In this document: one piece after another, positions 12,205-24,000 of the stretch
How positions within the stretch are numbered: the stretch's first letter is position 1
How the letters are laid out: every line of letters starts with the position of its first letter
Origin: Enchytraeus crypticus
Lineage: Eukaryota; Annelida; Clitellata; Enchytraeida; Enchytraeidae
Direction of reading: 5' to 3'
Length of the DNA: 64,000 nt
Assembly: GCA_905160935.1 (NCBI GenBank)
Contig: CAJHZI010000811.1
Location: forward strand, 602,501 to 666,500
The notes under the pieces: generated by a model
The model's database searches: none
Told to the model about the DNA's origin: nothing
Seen by the model: the letters and a program-made list of their open reading frames with translations, nothing else
Program-made: the position numbers and the translations under genes

Positions 12205-12385
12205 AAAAAGTAGGTTATTTTTTTCACCTCTGAAGAAACTTGTGAGCTGATCTGGACGAATTTCAAAAGTGACCTAATTTTGGTAGTAGGACCCCTCCTA
12301 CTACCAAAATTAGGTCACTTTTGAAATTCGTCCAGATCAGCTCACGAGTTTCTTCAGAGGTGAAAAAATAACCTACTTTTTTTTA
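12205..12385. repeat. Head-to-head hairpin, about 86-bp arms
   Basis: The left arm ends and the right arm begins at CCTACTACCAAAATTAGGTC, with a 4-nt loop near 12292-12295. The arms match almost base for base. Each arm is the repeat segment also seen once, unpaired, near 13.02-13.11, 14.15-14.25 and 17.88-17.97 kb. Confidence 0.85.
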
Positions 12386-12626
12386 GGGCTTAAGCCCCTC
12401 TCAGTCAAGGCTGTTTGCATGACTGTTCCTGGACAGAGTTCACATGTTTGGCTTACACCCTCGATAATTTCCTCTTATAGGCTTACAATGGCTTAGGTGT
12501 TAATTGAGAGCTAGTGATACGATCAACATTTTTTGGGCCGCCTTACATTGTACAGGGCTCCTAGTTTACCAAATATGGGCCCCTAATCCCATATTTGAGC
12601 TGGTGGAACTGAGTTCCCTCTGGTCG

Positions 12627-13552
12627 GTGGCGGATCCAGGGGGCCCAGGGTGCCCGGGCCACCCCTTAGGCCCGACGATAAAAAATGTTAAACTATATTT
12701 TCATTGTTCTAAGGCTATTTCTATGTGCCAGTATGTTTGTAAGGGTAGTGATTAGGGAGGGGGGGGGGCGGTACGAGAGGGAACTCAGTTCCACTAGGTC
12801 AAATTTTTTTAAATATTGGAATAGGGGCCAATATTTTGTATACTAGGGGCCCTGTAAATGGAAGGGGGCCCGGAAAATGTTGACCGTTTCACTAACTCTC
12901 AATTTTCGCTTTAATCACTGTATAAGAGGAAAAAATGGTGCGAGTAAAAAATGTGAACTCTGTCCCGGAGCAGTGGTGCAAACAGCCTCGGCTGGGAGGG
13001 GCTTAAGCCCCCCTAATACCGGCAAAACCAGGGCACTCTTGCAATTCATCCAGATCCACTGAGTTTCTTCAGAGGTGAAAAAATTAACCTACTTTTTCCA
13101 AAACAAATATGGGATTTAAGGCATTTTTGGTTTTCCTCTCACTTTACTACTAGTATCAATGATGGGGGGAGGGGGGTTAAGATACACTCATTCTAGCCGA
13201 GCTCAGTAGTGAAAACATTTAAACACATTTTGAGCCCCCCCCCCCCCCCTCACAGCATTTTTCTGATTGCGTCACATGTCCCGAAGAAAGCGGTTCGTAA
13301 GCAAAAAATGTGTACATTCTCAAAAAAATTCGGGCCCCCCTTAACATATTCCTGGATACGCCCCTGCGGGCCCCCCTTAAAAAGTTCCTGGATCCGCTAC
13401 TGCCTCTGGTACCCCTCATCCCCCCTAAACCACTGCCCTTCCAAACATATTGACACAGAAATAGCCATAAAAACAATTAAAATACAGTTTTACAAATTTT
13501 AACGCGGGGCCTAAGGGGGTCGGGCCCCCTGGGCCCCCTGGATCCGCCACTG
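12627..13552. mobile_element. MITE-like element with GGCGGATCCAGGGGGCCC ends
   Basis: The left end (TGGCGGATCCAGGGGGCCCA near 12627) and the right end (GGGCCCCCTGGATCCGCCA ending near 13551) are inverted. The sub-terminal ACTATATTTTCATTG / AAAATACAGTTTTAC regions are also roughly inverted. The interior has poly-G/C runs and further inverted copies of the end, so several elements are nested. No transposase is visible and I do not assign a superfamily. Confidence 0.5.
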
Positions 13553-13554
13553 GT

Positions 13555-13950
13555 AGGCTGTTTTGGCCAGGTTAATCGTTAGGTGATTATTAGAAGACCA
13601 CTTTCTTATCATATCACAAGCACTCTTAGCATTTGAAAATAGGTCATTCAAATTTTTACCATTTATGAAGGCATTCGAGTCGTCAGCAAAAAAAGTAAAT
13701 GAGATATCTGGCCAGGCATTTTGAATATCATTGATATAAATAAGGAGTAATAATGGCCCTAAATGGAAATAATATTTCTTAATGGAGCCTTGCGGGACGC
13801 CTATAGAGATGGGTCTTATAGAGGAAGAGGGCCATTATTATTCATTGATATAAATAAGGAATAATAATGGCCCTAAATGGAAATAATATTTCCTAATGGA
13901 GCCTTGCGGGACGCCTATAGAGACGGGTCTTATAGAGGAAGAAGACTGTT
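13555..13950 (-). mobile_element. LINE reverse-transcriptase fragment with tandem duplication
   Basis: On the minus strand this reads FFADDSNAFINGKNLNDLF followed by the thumb start NNHLTINLAK, preceded by a GPLLLLIYINDIQNAWP-type palm segment. About 110 bp (TAATGGCCCTAAATGGAAAT onward) occurs twice in tandem, near 13750-13835 and 13860-13945. CR1-like motifs; a relic. Confidence 0.7.
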
Positions 13951-13999
13951 CAATTGTAGTATATTGCAGTCTATTTGATAGTTAGAAAGGGCAGGCGAG

Positions 14000-14540
14000 C
14001 TGCCTGTAGGCAATATTGCAAGGGGCCCGAAAAATGTTTACCGTTTCATTAGCTCTCAATTTTCACTTTAACCAATGTATAAGAGGAATACAGGGTGTAA
14101 GTAAAAAATGTTAACTCTGTCCTGGAGCAATGGAGTAAATAGCCATGACTAAGAGGGGCTTAAGCCCCTCCTACCGTCAAAATTAGGTCACTTTTGCAAT
14201 TCTTCCAGATCCGCTGAGTTTCTTCATAGGTGAAAAAATTAATATATTTTTTTCAAAACAAACGTGGCTTTTAGTTATTTTAGGTTTTCCTCTGACTTTA
14301 TACGGGTACGAGTATCAGTACGGGTATGAGTCGGGGGGGGGGGGGGGGGGTGTAAGATACGGGGATACACTCACTCTGTGAGCCGAACGCAGTAGTGAAA
14401 AACTTGAGCCCCCCCCGCCCCACAGCATTTGTTTGGTTGCGTCAAACGTCCCGAAGATTGCGGGGCGTAAGCAAAAAATGTGTATACTCTAAAAAAATTC
14501 GGAGCCCCCTTAAAAAATTATTGGATCCGCCCCTGTGTGT
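14000..14540. repeat. 'ggcggatc' MITE-family copy
   Basis: It contains in order the ATGTTTACCGTTTCATTAGC segment, the CAAAATTAGGTCACTTTTGC segment, a poly-G run (14332-14351), GAGCCCCCCCCGCCCCACAG and an end at ATTGGATCCGCCCCTG. This is the same order as at 12.86-13.37 and 17.73-18.22 kb. Confidence 0.6.
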
Positions 14541-14559
14541 AATATTATATAGTATATAT

Positions 14560-17280
14560 GTAGTATATTATAGACCTTTTATCAAAGGCGTTTACTTTGA
14601 AAAATCACCTATGTATTATTTCATTCGTTGGAGTGGCGCCACTGTGCATCGTAAGATTGGTTGCTTTGCGGAAGGCAACTGCAACGTAATATATCCTTAA
14701 AATGTAATGTATCCTCTGTAGATATTCTATCTAGACATGGACATATATGAACTGTAAAGTAAGACATATGTTTCTCATCATCTGACAAGAAAATTATAAT
14801 TATATACGAATATGTAGAATATTGTCAGCTGTCAGTAGAAGCACACACCCCTCCCCACTCTCCCACTAGGCTTTGTTTATTTTGTGAACAGAGTTACCGC
14901 CACATATTATAAAAGGGCTATACTATACAGCGATGTGACTTGAGATTTACTTCCACAAATGTGATTTCTTTACTATCATAATCTTGATGTTAATATGGAT
15001 CTATGCTTTGTTAGATTTTAGAAACAATTGTACTTTATAATTTGAAAACATACTTTTCCTGTTTGATACCGGAAAATAAATGCTTATACTTTTATTTTTC
15101 AATTCCTAAACTTAATTACTTTTATTATTACTTTTACTTTTTGGTTTTTAAAAAAGTTAACTTTACTTTTGGATTCACAAAAATAAATACTTTTACGTCT
15201 ACAGTTCAACTTTTTAATTTCATAAATTAAAGTAGGCCTACTTTTCTAGCCTGTATGTTTATATATGATCTGTATACAGATAGTACAAAGTATGTGTACG
15301 CTTATGTGTAGGCTTAGATAGTCTATGTTCTATATTGAACTGATGTATTAGTTGTGTAAATTTTTATTTTACTTTTGTGTGGTTCTTAAACCAGCAATTT
15401 TGCTTTCTGACCCAGTATTTGTTAACTTAATATATTACTTTGCGAAACTTGCTCGGCATTTCTTTAGGTCATGGGTTCGATTCACGATCTCTCTGTTCTG
15501 GACATATAGCCTAAGCGTCTCACAAAATTGCTGCCACAGTTGATATAATATGTTTAATATTGTCCTGTGCAATATGTGGTTTGTAACTTTAGTCTTGCAT
15601 AATTGAATTTCTGAGCTATATAGTTTAGAATTTTTACAGATCACGATATCGTATGATCATAATGAATATGACTAAAGTTGAATTAATTAATATTACTTTA
15701 TTTATCGCACACGTAGATCAAACATCATGAACATTCTGATAATTAAGATTAAAATATGCTTTGATAAGCTGATAACAACTTTCTTTGATAAATATTACAT
15801 GTTCTTACAGCACAATGCTCGCATTGGCAGACGCTTATAGCTTGTTATTGCAATAAGTTGAATTGTGTGCCCCTGCAAATTAAGCTTATCGGTTTACTAA
15901 GATCAGCCTATACGCAATAGATAAGAAATTCCTTAGACTTTAGAAATACAGATGTTACAATTTTCATGTTGATTTATTTGATTGCTGAGACATACAGGTA
16001 TTAGCCTAATTGTTTTTACCTATTGTCTTCAGGTCGTGGCTGACCTCTGATGCTAGCGTAGGGAAAGCTTCTGTAGTTTAATCTATTAAGTGGTTGATCT
16101 TTGAGAGCATAGAGCTCCATTCCTGTTGCTCGTTCCAACTCATCCAGTCATCTTAATCTGGGTTTTGGAGCATTCGTCTGCCTCTCTTCTCTTTCCCCAT
16201 ATCCACAATGATTTATATCTTTAAGTTATTGCCAATTATGTAACAACATTATTAACTACTGCTACAATATTATGTTTTATAGCGAGTTAGTCCCCGATTT
16301 CTTAAAGCATTTGGCTGTTTTCTGTCCATGATTCTCTTGCTGTATACGTTTTTGAAATTTCAAGTAGATTAATAGGCCTACTTATAATTCGTAAAACTTC
16401 GCCTTCTCTAAAGTGCTCTATTCATAAGTTAGGATTATAGAAAAAGCAACCAGATATGGGAATGATACGGGAATAGCACCAAACTCGCACCGAACCCAAC
16501 ACTGAAATCTGAAGCTTTTGCCGAATCGAACCATGGTTAAAGTCTCATTCTTGACCAAACCTGAACTGAATCCCAACCTTTTTAGGAGTTAGGTTTAAGA
16601 AAGTTTCTTTACTAAGCTATAGAAGATTTAGCACTACAGGCCTGAAATTAATGGACTTTCTTACCTAACAAAATTGATCGACTTAATCGACTTAATCCAT
16701 TTTTGTTATAGTCAAATTATATTTTGATAATTATATAGTTATATTTAAGTGTAATACTGTATTGTGACTAATTAAACGATGGCAATTCAATTAGTTAATT
16801 GCTCATATATTTTATTTCAATTTATAGCCTATTTTCGGATGGTTGCAGAGTAATTGTTAAATAGTTAGATATCAATTTATAGTAGGGATCTATTTAAATT
16901 ATATTTCACTCTATATTTGATTATAGAACTCTATTTTAACTTATGATATCTTATCAATCTATCTATCTCAATATATCTATTGACCCATTAGCCTACACTT
17001 ATAATATGCAATATATCTAGAACAGTTTAAAGTTTGAAACTTAATTTAAAATATTTTGCACCGTAATGATAAATAGCGTGCAAACACATCTCTTTCAATG
17101 TCAAAATTGTTAGATATATATAAACACTGAAGTTAAGTATTAAATTAATTTTACATGTATATAGACCTAATACTAGACAACAGAGGATCATTTTATTTGT
17201 ACTGGCAAAAATATGATAAAATCGGATGTACATAAAAAGTTCGTTAGCTAAATTAATTGTTATGAATAAATCTCATTAGT
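14560..17280. other. AT-rich stretch without recognisable genes
   Basis: Only short open frames with no family signature are present. One possible hAT-end relic is noted near 16455-16580, where CACCGAACCCAACACTG-type repeats follow an AGATATGGGAAT end. Otherwise I see nothing I can support. Confidence 0.4.
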
Positions 17281-17287
17281 ACTAGGC

Positions 17288-18225
17288 TTCAGTGGCTGAT
17301 CCAGGGTGGGCCAGGGGGCCCGGGTCCCCCCCTTAGGTCCGGCGATAAATTTGTTAAACTATATTTTCATTGTTTCTATGGCAATTTCTATGTGTCAATA
17401 TGTTTGTAAGAGCAGTGGTTAGGGGAAGTGGCGGATCCAGGTGGGGCCGAGCCCCCCTAGATCTGCCCATAAAAATTTTAAAACTATATTTTCATTGTTT
17501 CTATGGCAATTTCGATGTTTAAATATGTTAGTAAGGGCAGTGGTATTGGGGGGCCCGGGGGGAGAGTAAGACAGGGTATATTTTCATTGTTTCTATGGCA
17601 ATTTCGATGTATAAATATGTTAGTAATGACAGTGGTTAGGGGGGCCTGGGAGGGAGGGTACTCAACAAGGAACTCAATTCAAATAGCTCGATGTTTTCTA
17701 GGATATACTAGGAGCCGTGTATAATAGAAGGGGCCGGAAAAATGTTAACCGTTTCACTAGCTCTCAATTTTCACTTGAACCAATGCATAACCAATGCATT
17801 GGAGGAAAAAAGGGTGTAAGTAAAAAATGTGAACTCTATCCAGTATCAGAGGTGCAAACAGCCTTGGCTGGGTGGAGCTTAAGCCCCCCCCCACCGCCAA
17901 AATTAGGTCAATTTTGCAATTCGTCTAGATCCGCAGTTTCTTCAGAGGTGAAAAAATGTACCTACTTTTCGAAAACAAATGTAGGATTATAGGTTTTCAC
18001 CTGACTTTAGTACGGGTATGAGCGGTGGGGGGGGGGGGGGTAAGGTACTGGGATATACTCACTCTATGAGCGAACGTAGTAGTGAACAAATTTTGAGCCC
18101 CCCCCCCACAGAAAACTGTCTGGTTGCGTCGCATGTCCCGAAGAAGGTGGGGCGTATGCAAAAAAATGCACTCTCCAAAAACAATTTCGGGCCCCCCCTT
18201 AAAAAATTCCTAGATCCGTCTCTGC
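17288..18225. repeat. 'ggcggatc' MITE-family copies, nested
   Basis: Two successive starts (GTGGCTGATCCAGGG near 17291 and GTGGCGGATCCAGGTGGGG near 17429) each lead into the ACTATATTTTCATTGTTTCT segment. The conserved interior follows, and the end CTAGATCCGTCTCTGC lies near 18210-18225. The 58-bp segment around GGCAATTTCGATGT is repeated in tandem near 17488 and 17580. Confidence 0.6.
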
Positions 18226-18358
18226 TAGGCCTATATGTATAAATTAGAATATATCTACTATTATGTTTTATATATGTAGGCCTGAGTCTTTATTTACCAA
18301 CATGTAGGTCTATAGTATCTCTGACGTAGGCTAGCCTAAATCTGGCAGTATATTGTAT

Positions 18359-18360
<2 letters not shown>

Positions 18361-18402
<42 letters not shown>

Positions 18403-18405
18403 TCT
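18361..18405. repeat. (TC)n microsatellite
   Basis: About 35 bp of uninterrupted TC dinucleotide, then TTTCTCTTTCTG. Confidence 0.95.
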
Positions 18406-18889
18406 GTCTATAGTGTTCTGACAAATGGCTTGTCCAAATTACATATTTCTGCTGCTTTTGCTTTTCACGCTCTATAAAAAAGAGTACTTCATTAACCAAC
18501 ATAGTAAACCCTTCACGGAAGGCTTATCCACACCTGAAAGTAGCCTATAACTTGGAAATAATAGCCATTACTTATTTGACAATTATGACACAAGAAATCG
18601 AACTGAGCGACTGTACTAAACTCTAGGAAATAAGCATACGATGCAGTCAGTTAAAAGTAAACACGCATTATAGTGAATAATCAACTATGTTGATATCTAT
18701 CACTTTTAAAACCACAAGTTTAATCCGTTAGGCAATTTAGACCATTTTCCGTATAACCAGTCCAGTGAATGTCCGAGATTTTACTCTCAGATCAGCGCGG
18801 CCGGGATTCGAACCCACGAGGATTCAAATCACCTCAGGATTTGTCATTTAAAACTACAGTTTGGTGTATTGGCCTCTGTTTGTACACAA

Positions 18890-19102
18890 TCTGTAAGAGA
18901 CGTCCCTGATATGGCTGGAGTCAGTGGCGATGTCGGTACGACACTCGACCGCGTATCAATATGTGCGGTGCTCAAATCCTGGGATCGCTCATCACTGACA
19001 TCGCTTTCGAGTGAGGAAGCTGACGTTAACATTAGCATTACATGTCCTTATGGCAAAGAACTGGACGTTAAATTCTTATTGATTGATTGATTGATTGATC
19101 AG
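18890..19102 (+). mobile_element. tRNA-like SINE with CR1-type (ATTG)n tail
   Basis: The A-box-like AGTGGCGATGTCGGT (18922-18936) and B-box-like GGTGCTCAAATCC (18967-18979) are followed by the body CTTTCGAGTGAGGAAGCTGA. The 3' end CTTATGGCAAAGAACTGGAC then runs into (ATTG)n. That 3' end is shared with the CR1 copy ending at 20340. A SINE sharing its tail with a LINE is the usual sign of LINE-dependent mobilisation. It ends about 75 bp upstream of the start codon of the host gene. Confidence 0.65.
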
Positions 19103-19178
19103 TGCAAGTCCACTGGTATGATTGCATTGATAAAAGTAGTTAGTTTTTGTATAAATTGACAGAACACTACTATCAAGC

Positions 19179-19251
19179 ATGAAGGTACTTGACGACTCAG
19201 TTTTTCTTCTTATATCGTATCTGCTCACTATTCAGATCACCTCCTCTCAAG
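19179..19251 (+). CDS. GHL10 gene exon 1 (signal peptide)
   Basis: ATG at 19179 opens 24 codons plus one base. The encoded stretch begins MKVLDDS, carries a 13-residue hydrophobic core and ends ITSSQ, a plausible signal-peptidase region. The donor is CAAG|GTTAGT. The leftover G pairs with the AG at the start of exon 2 to form one codon, which supports the joining. The negatively charged DD before the core is unusual. A different upstream first exon cannot be excluded. Confidence 0.7.
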
Positions 19252-20984
19252 GTTAGTTGAAACTGTGGTTCGTATGGCTTTTTATGTTATACATAATTCT
19301 ATGAAGCAAGGCGATGTGTCAAACTTGAAGATTTTTATGGGGAAGAATAACTCACGTAAGCCTGTAATTCGTAATTGTTATTAGCATTTCAGCTTAATAT
19401 ATAGACTATGCTTAATAGTCTATACATTACCCCACAGTAGCGTCATACAATAACTAGCTCAACCATAATATTTAAAGATATCCCCTTAATATCCACAGAT
19501 TCTGCACGTAACCTCAATGTAATTTTTGATTCAAATCTAAACTTTAAAACTCGTATTTCAGCAGTCTGTCGTTGTTTTTCCCATATCCGTCAATTACGTG
19601 AAATTCGCAAGTTCCTTGATATTAATTTCGCCACTGTATTAGCTAATGCGCTTGTCCATTCTAAACTAGAATGATCTCCCGAAGACCTCTCTAATTCGTC
19701 TCCAACACGTACAAAATTCTCTTTCTTGAGTCGTCTGCAATGTAAAAATACTCAAATCCCAAACCTCTTCTCTACATAAGAAACCGCACTGGCTAACAGT
19801 TTCCAAACGAATAAAATTCAAGATAGCTTCCTTGACCTTCAAAAGTTTAGATTATGATAAAGCATCCTATCTATCTGATACTTTATCAATCTATCAACCC
19901 TCTCGTAGTCTTCGTTCCTCTAGTAAAATTCTTCTCACTGTACCAAACATAAAATCTGCCATGTGCAGACGCTCCTTCATGTTTTCTGCTCCGACAATAT
20001 GGAATTATCAGCCACAAGTTATTTTCTGCCACAAGTAAATTTTCTGTTAAGTTATTTTATGCCACAAGTTCGGTCTCATAATTGTATTGGTACTTTCCTT
20101 GGAAAGCTAAAAACCCATCTCTTTCCGCCATAGGTTTAAAGTTTGACCTGCTTGCCTTGGATCATGGACTTGCACTGTTTTGATCTCGCTTTCTATTGTG
20201 GTCACTGTGTACTCAGTCGTCATCGTGTGATACTTTGGCGCCTGCTTGGGTAGAGTCTGCAAGAGCCGTCCCTAACATTGCCTTATGGCGAGGAACCGGA
20301 CGGTTAATTCTTATTGATTGATTGATTGATTAATTGTTCATGCTCTATAGATTATATCATGCCAAGGTATCTATTTACGGTATACAAATTACATCAAGTA
20401 AAACAAAAAATATAAAATAAATTGAACACATGTGTATTGTAGGCCTACATGTAGGCCTAATATTAAGCATCACTAAGCCAAATATTATCATAAATTAATA
20501 TAGTTACATTACCTAAATCTTAGGTAAGGAGTTTCAAATAATAGGGTTATACTATAACCGATGATGGACAAAGTCAGACTGAAATATGCAGTAGGATTGT
20601 ACAAGCAAAAGTGACTTTCGTGATAGAAAAGAACTTTTAACAAAAGTCTAAAGAAAGACACAGAGATAAAGATAGTGAAAACCTTGGTTTGGACCACGCT
20701 ATTGTATGGATGTGAAACATGTTCTGGAGAGAGTTGTTACAGATAGACAAATGATAAATGCATTAAGAAATAGGAAGAAGAGTTGGCTAGGACATATTCT
20801 AAAGAGAAAAGCCTATTAAAAGAGGTAATAGAAGGTAGAATGGAAGAAAAAAGAAGCGGAAGCAGACCGAGATTAGTTATGTTAGATGATTTAAAAACTC
20901 ACTTATATGTGGACATGAAGAGGAAGCGGAAGACAGAGAAGATTGGAGGCCTTATATACTATGGACCTGTCAGTAGGCAGTGCA

Positions 20985-21019
<35 letters not shown>

Positions 21020-24000
21020 AAATCTCAGAGCTTCGAAATTTATCCTAGAACTGAATTGACCTGGAAGTATCATGCAATGAGATTTATTTTAGAATCCTTC
21101 TTTTAAAACTGCAGTGAATACGGGTTTATCGTGGTTTATGGAGTATTTTACTCACTTCATTTGCCTAACGTCTTACTGTATGCCTATTTTCGACACCGTT
21201 TGTAAAGCATCGTGAACTTGGTCACGGCGGCTGATCAGCCGAGCCATTATTTCCCGAAACTTCTCATCGCCAACGACCACCCATCGCCTTGGCGTCTCAA
21301 TCGATGATAACTTGTCGACGAGACACAGGCTGCTTCCTCGGCCGCATCTCTATCTTCATCTTCACTCTCCAGGATGGCCTCTTTCTCTCTCCCAATTGCT
21401 ATTTGTAGGCCGGGTATTGTCTTTCCGCACCAACTTCCAGAATTTTGCCTCCGGTTCTGGGTTCGTGGTGGGAACTCGGTGCTTGGGCCTTCTTATCCCT
21501 GCCCGAGTCGGGAGCGTGTTTACGCTCCACATTTGCTATGTTCAGACGGTAAGCTTCTCATCTTGATATATGCCTAGAGGGGAAGCAGTAGTAGCAGAAT
21601 TTAAGTTAACAATATAACTTCCTAATTAAGCTGATTGAACTTATTTACAGATTTGTTTTCATTGGATAAATGAAATCAATCTTCTTTCTTCGCTCGACTG
21701 TTGATTTTCTGGTCTGGTTTTTATAGATTTAATCCTCTACCTCACTTTCATGCGGTCCACTCCGCTCCTTCGGTCTTCTATTTCTCCTCTCGGCTTTAGG
21801 TTGGTCTTCCCGTTCAACTCTCGAGGCAATTTCCTAACTCAGCCCCTTAATCTAGACTTCCGTAAATGTATCTTGGAAACCTGCTCTTAACCTGAGTTGT
21901 CAGAGATCCTTATTACTTGCATACTGTGGGACAAAACGTCGCGTCAAGGGATGCAAGGTCACGTGCTTTCACAGTCCTTCCAGCGAGTACGTGACTCGAA
22001 TATCGTCCGGCTGATCTACCCGAAGCGTGACTCAACAAAGCCCAGTCGCCTTTCCCTGATTCAGACCGGTGGGCCTCTCAGCCAAAGTGATCCCCCCACG
22101 ACTATTCTCAGACCGACTGCGACACCGAGGAATACTGAGATCAGGCACTTTCTAGTCCTTTCTTGGAGTGGCTTAGAGCCCGGCTAACCTCCCTAAAGTA
22201 CCTTAAGTATCTGGTAAGATACTCGACCGCGGGTCAATGTGTGCGGGGTTCAAATCCTGTGTCGCCCATCATTGGCATTGCTTTCGAGTGCGGAAACTGA
22301 CGTTAACATTAGCTTGTTTACCATCAATAAAGTGTAACTCGAACAACGCCCGGTCGCCTCTCTCTGGTTTCCGACCAATATGTCTTTCGTTCGGTCGGTA
22401 TGACCTCTTTTTCTCTCAGGATCTCTTAGACCTGCCTCTCAAGAAGCCCTCCAAGTCGTGCCTAGCCATTGCATGAGGACTCGGGCTTCAGCACGCTACT
22501 CGCCAAGACTTGCACACACGTCTGCGTTCAATGGCCATATAATTAGTATTATTTATTTTTTGTGAGTGCAACGTCAGAGTCAGAAGCCAGTTGGGCTTCT
22601 CGTCAAGAAGTATCGTTTACGATAAGTCAAGTGTATCAGTGAACCATTGTGTCGCTGAAACCCGAACATACATCGCCGTGGTTGATCCAAATGATTCACC
22701 AAGCAAAGCAGTAGTCAGACTAGACTGAGTAATGATCCAAATGGATTGAACCTTATTCTAAACCGTCCTGGGAGTCCTTAGACCGGGGCCTACCGTGCTT
22801 CAAACAGTCCTGTGATTCCCAAGACAAGTGCCCGATTTCAAGTGACTGCCCGCAGCTAACGGTCAAGCCAGTAGCAATGTCGAAGTCACGTTATGACATT
22901 CCGATATAATGGTATGATTGAATTAATACTCACTCCTCTGTTGTGTCCGGGTTGCTTAAAAAGTAGAACCGTGTAAATATGAACCTGTCGTAGAAAGCGA
23001 TATAAAAACAAGATCCAAACCAACACTAGAAAGGGTATTCAGTTGATGAGCTCCAGAAATTACTATAAAACCTTAAACGAATGGAAAAGCTCAAAGAAAA
23101 GAGTACTCCGTCACGGGTCACAAGGTTAGGGGATTCGTGCCCAGTACGGGTGGGGAAGACCTGAGGGGCTACGCAGACCGACATTATACTAAATCCATCC
23201 TCAGGCAGAATATCAAAGATCGCAATTGTAAATGTCAGATCAACGACGGCGAGGAAAGAGTTTTTGTGGACATGTTGTAGAGGAGAAGGGTGTTGCGTGC
23301 TTTGTACAGGAGAACAGGTTTAAAGATGCCAGTTCGAGGCTTATGGGTGATGGATAGAAGCTGTGGTATGTAGGAGAGCGTAGTGGTAAGAATGGTGTAG
23401 GAATAATCCTGAATGAGATGGTGTTGATTGGTTGCGGAAAAAGGATAAGTAGTAGGATGATGCTAGTAAAACTGATGTATAGGGGTGAGAGGTTAAATGT
23501 GGTAAGTGTTTTTGCTACGCAAGTTGGGTATGGAAGGAGAAGTAAAACTTCTGGTAAGAGTTTGACGAGTTGTGGCGTGAGTGTGGTTTGGGGAAAGATT
23601 GGAAGTGGGAGGGGATTTCAATGGGCTTGTAGGGAAATATGAACTGCGATATATTGCGGGGCATGGGTGGATTTTGATATGTATGGATGTGAAACATGAA
23701 CCTTAAGGAAGGAAGATATTTGGAAACTGGAGGCATTGGAAATGTGGGTTCAGAGAAGTATGGAGAGGATTAGCTGGACTCAAAAGGTTACAAATGAGGA
23801 AGTATTGGAGAGAGTTGGTACGGATAGATAGTTGATAAATGTATTAAGAAATAGAAAGAAGAGTTGGATAGGATGCATTCTAAGGGGAGAAGGTCTATTA
23901 ATAGTGGTCATAGAAGGAAGAATGGAAGGAAAATGAGGCAGGGGCAGGCCGAGATTCGGTGTGTTAGATGATTTAAAGACCCACGCATTTGTGAAAATGA

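Noticed and set aside
12504-13502. Small proteins in the GC/AT-mixed repeat region
   Set aside because: Frames cross poly-G/C runs of MITE-like repeats and recur only as repeat sequence.
18290-18502. Frame with an RERERE run
   Set aside because: It is the (TC)n microsatellite read on the minus strand, with no family signature.
18780-18830. tRNA gene on the minus strand (GGGTTCGAATCCC B-box)
   Set aside because: No A-box or cloverleaf could be placed at the right distance; probably a truncated SINE.
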